NCBI GenBank assembly: GCA_934183135.1
Contig: CAKPRX010000116.1
Span: 1-5,235 of the forward strand
Direction of reading: 5' to 3'
Length of the DNA stretch: 5,235 bases
DNA from: an uncultured Prevotella sp.
GTDB lineage: Bacteria > Bacteroidota > Bacteroidia > Bacteroidales > Bacteroidaceae
Under the pieces are notes generated by a model, which saw only the letters and a program-made list of their open reading frames with translations, made no database searches and had not been told where the DNA came from. Position numbers and translations under genes: made by a program. The first letter of the stretch is position 1. Each line of letters opens with the position of its first letter. Positions 4,524 to 5,235 of the stretch are shown here, piece after piece.

Positions 4524-5235
4524 ATGAAGAAATTGATAGTTAGCGCTTTAATTGCACTTTGCCTGGGCAGTTGTACGGGCAACAGGGCAGTTGAGATGGC
4601 TTACGGGATAGCCTTTGCCACCGCATCGGCTGACACCACGGTAGCACTCGCGCCAACGGCTGGCTCGCCCCAGTGTACCATCAGTTGCTCCATATTGTAC
4701 GCCACCAGCGCAGGCCCCGCCCCACGCATCAACCGGACGCTGATGAGCAGCGCGGCGTTAGCCCCCATTATGTCGGCCCATACGGAGGACGGCCAGGCTC
4801 ATGGCGCGGACTCTCGCTTAGAGCACAAGATAGCCAGGGCGACACGCGCGTATGTCCAGACCCGCCTGGAAACATACAGGCAGATGGCCGCCATGTACCA
4901 TAGCGACCCAGCCCATGCCGACAGCTACGGGCAGCACATCGCGGTAACTACCGAGGTGGCCGAGGGTGCCGACAGCATCATCAACTATATGGTGACAGCG
5001 CACATGAAGACGGGACAGGAGCCCGACCAGGTACAGACGCAGGTCATCAACCTCAGCGCGCGGACCGGACGGCAGATAGCACTGACCGACATCATCATCG
5101 AGGGGGCCGAAGAGCAGCTACTGCATGACATTGTGGCCCAGATGGCACGCCAGATGGATGTCGAGGGACTGGCGGGACTGAGGGCGAAGGGCATCTTTGC
5201 CTACGAGGCACCCTATATAGCGCCCAACTTCATCG
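4524..5235 (+). CDS. Lipoprotein of the DUF3298/RsiV-like family, N-terminal part
   Basis: The frame is open for 237 codons to the right edge without a stop, so the C-terminus is missing. Residues 1-17 are a lipoprotein signal (MKKLIVSALIALCLGSC) with lipobox LGSC and lipidated Cys17, so it should be anchored in the envelope. The rest resembles the Bacteroidota DUF3298/DUF4163 (RsiV- and PdaC-like) lipoproteins: an early beta segment (CTISCSILYA), PRINRTLMSS, a helix with YVQTRLETYRQMAAMYHSDP, then QVINLSARTGRQIALTDIII, and GLRAKGIFAYEAPYIAPNF near the break. The cellular role of such proteins is unknown; the RsiV link only suggests ligand or peptidoglycan binding. The glycine-rich GGAHG loop usual before the TG-x-x-L-x-L-x-D-I segment is not seen. 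The next in-frame ATG (residue 25) would remove the signal, so 4524 is the start. Confidence 0.8.
   Translation, partial: MKKLIVSALIALCLGSCTGNRAVEMAYGIAFATASADTTVALAPTAGSPQCTISCSILYATSAGPAPRINRTLMSSAALAPIMSAHTEDGQAHGADSRLEHKIARATRAYVQTRLETYRQMAAMYHSDPAHADSYGQHIAVTTEVAEGADSIINYMVTAHMKTGQEPDQVQTQVINLSARTGRQIALTDIIIEGAEEQLLHDIVAQMARQMDVEGLAGLRAKGIFAYEAPYIAPNFI

Noticed and set aside
3847..4527. Long (226-codon) plus-strand open frame
   Set aside because: It is antisense to the HAD gene, whose catalytic motifs are all intact on the other strand. Long antisense frames are common in genes of this codon use.

Overview
The window looks like chromosomal DNA from a member of the Bacteroidota, most likely Prevotella or a close relative. 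This is inferred from three things. Several promoters match the Bacteroidota -7 element TAnnTTTGC (TAACTTTGC or TACCTTTGC). ftsY is followed directly by rimO. The protein families present (DUF1573 secreted protein, DUF3298-type lipoprotein) are typical of this phylum. Shine-Dalgarno sequences are weak or absent, which also fits.

Layout. On the minus strand at the left edge, ftsY (91-1041) is followed after 14 nt by the first 25 codons of rimO (1-76). Positions 1042-2201 form a 1.16 kb stretch without a convincing protein gene but rich in structure: a 65-bp tandem repeat (1126-1270) ending in a -7 element that points at ftsY, a candidate 57-codon ORF (1311-1484, minus), a 60-bp near-perfect inverted repeat (1651-1710), a smaller one (1787-1809), and three copies of an ARG-box-like palindrome TGYATAAATATACA. 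Two of those three copies lie in a 20-bp perfect inverted repeat at 1906-1955. A consensus promoter (2170-2178) then drives a secreted DUF1573 protein (2202-2588, plus), which ends in a hairpin terminator.

Convergent with it is a minus-strand two-gene operon: a HAD phosphatase of the beta-phosphoglucomutase-like group (3826-4458), then an MFS transporter (2681-3856) that overlaps it by 31 nt and starts with GTG. Divergent from the HAD gene, at 4524, a lipoprotein gene of the DUF3298/RsiV-like family runs off the right edge. The HAD and lipoprotein genes share a perfectly symmetric bidirectional promoter, a 15-bp inverted repeat carrying outward-facing TAACTTTGC elements. The lipoprotein ATG lies so close to its -7 element that its mRNA is predicted to be almost leaderless.

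Functionally this is mainly a housekeeping neighbourhood: membrane protein targeting (FtsY), ribosomal protein modification (RimO), envelope proteins, and a sugar-phosphate-type phosphatase coupled to an exporter or importer of unknown substrate. No complete novel defence or mobile system is visible. The most unusual material is the palindrome-rich intergenic region and the symmetric promoter.
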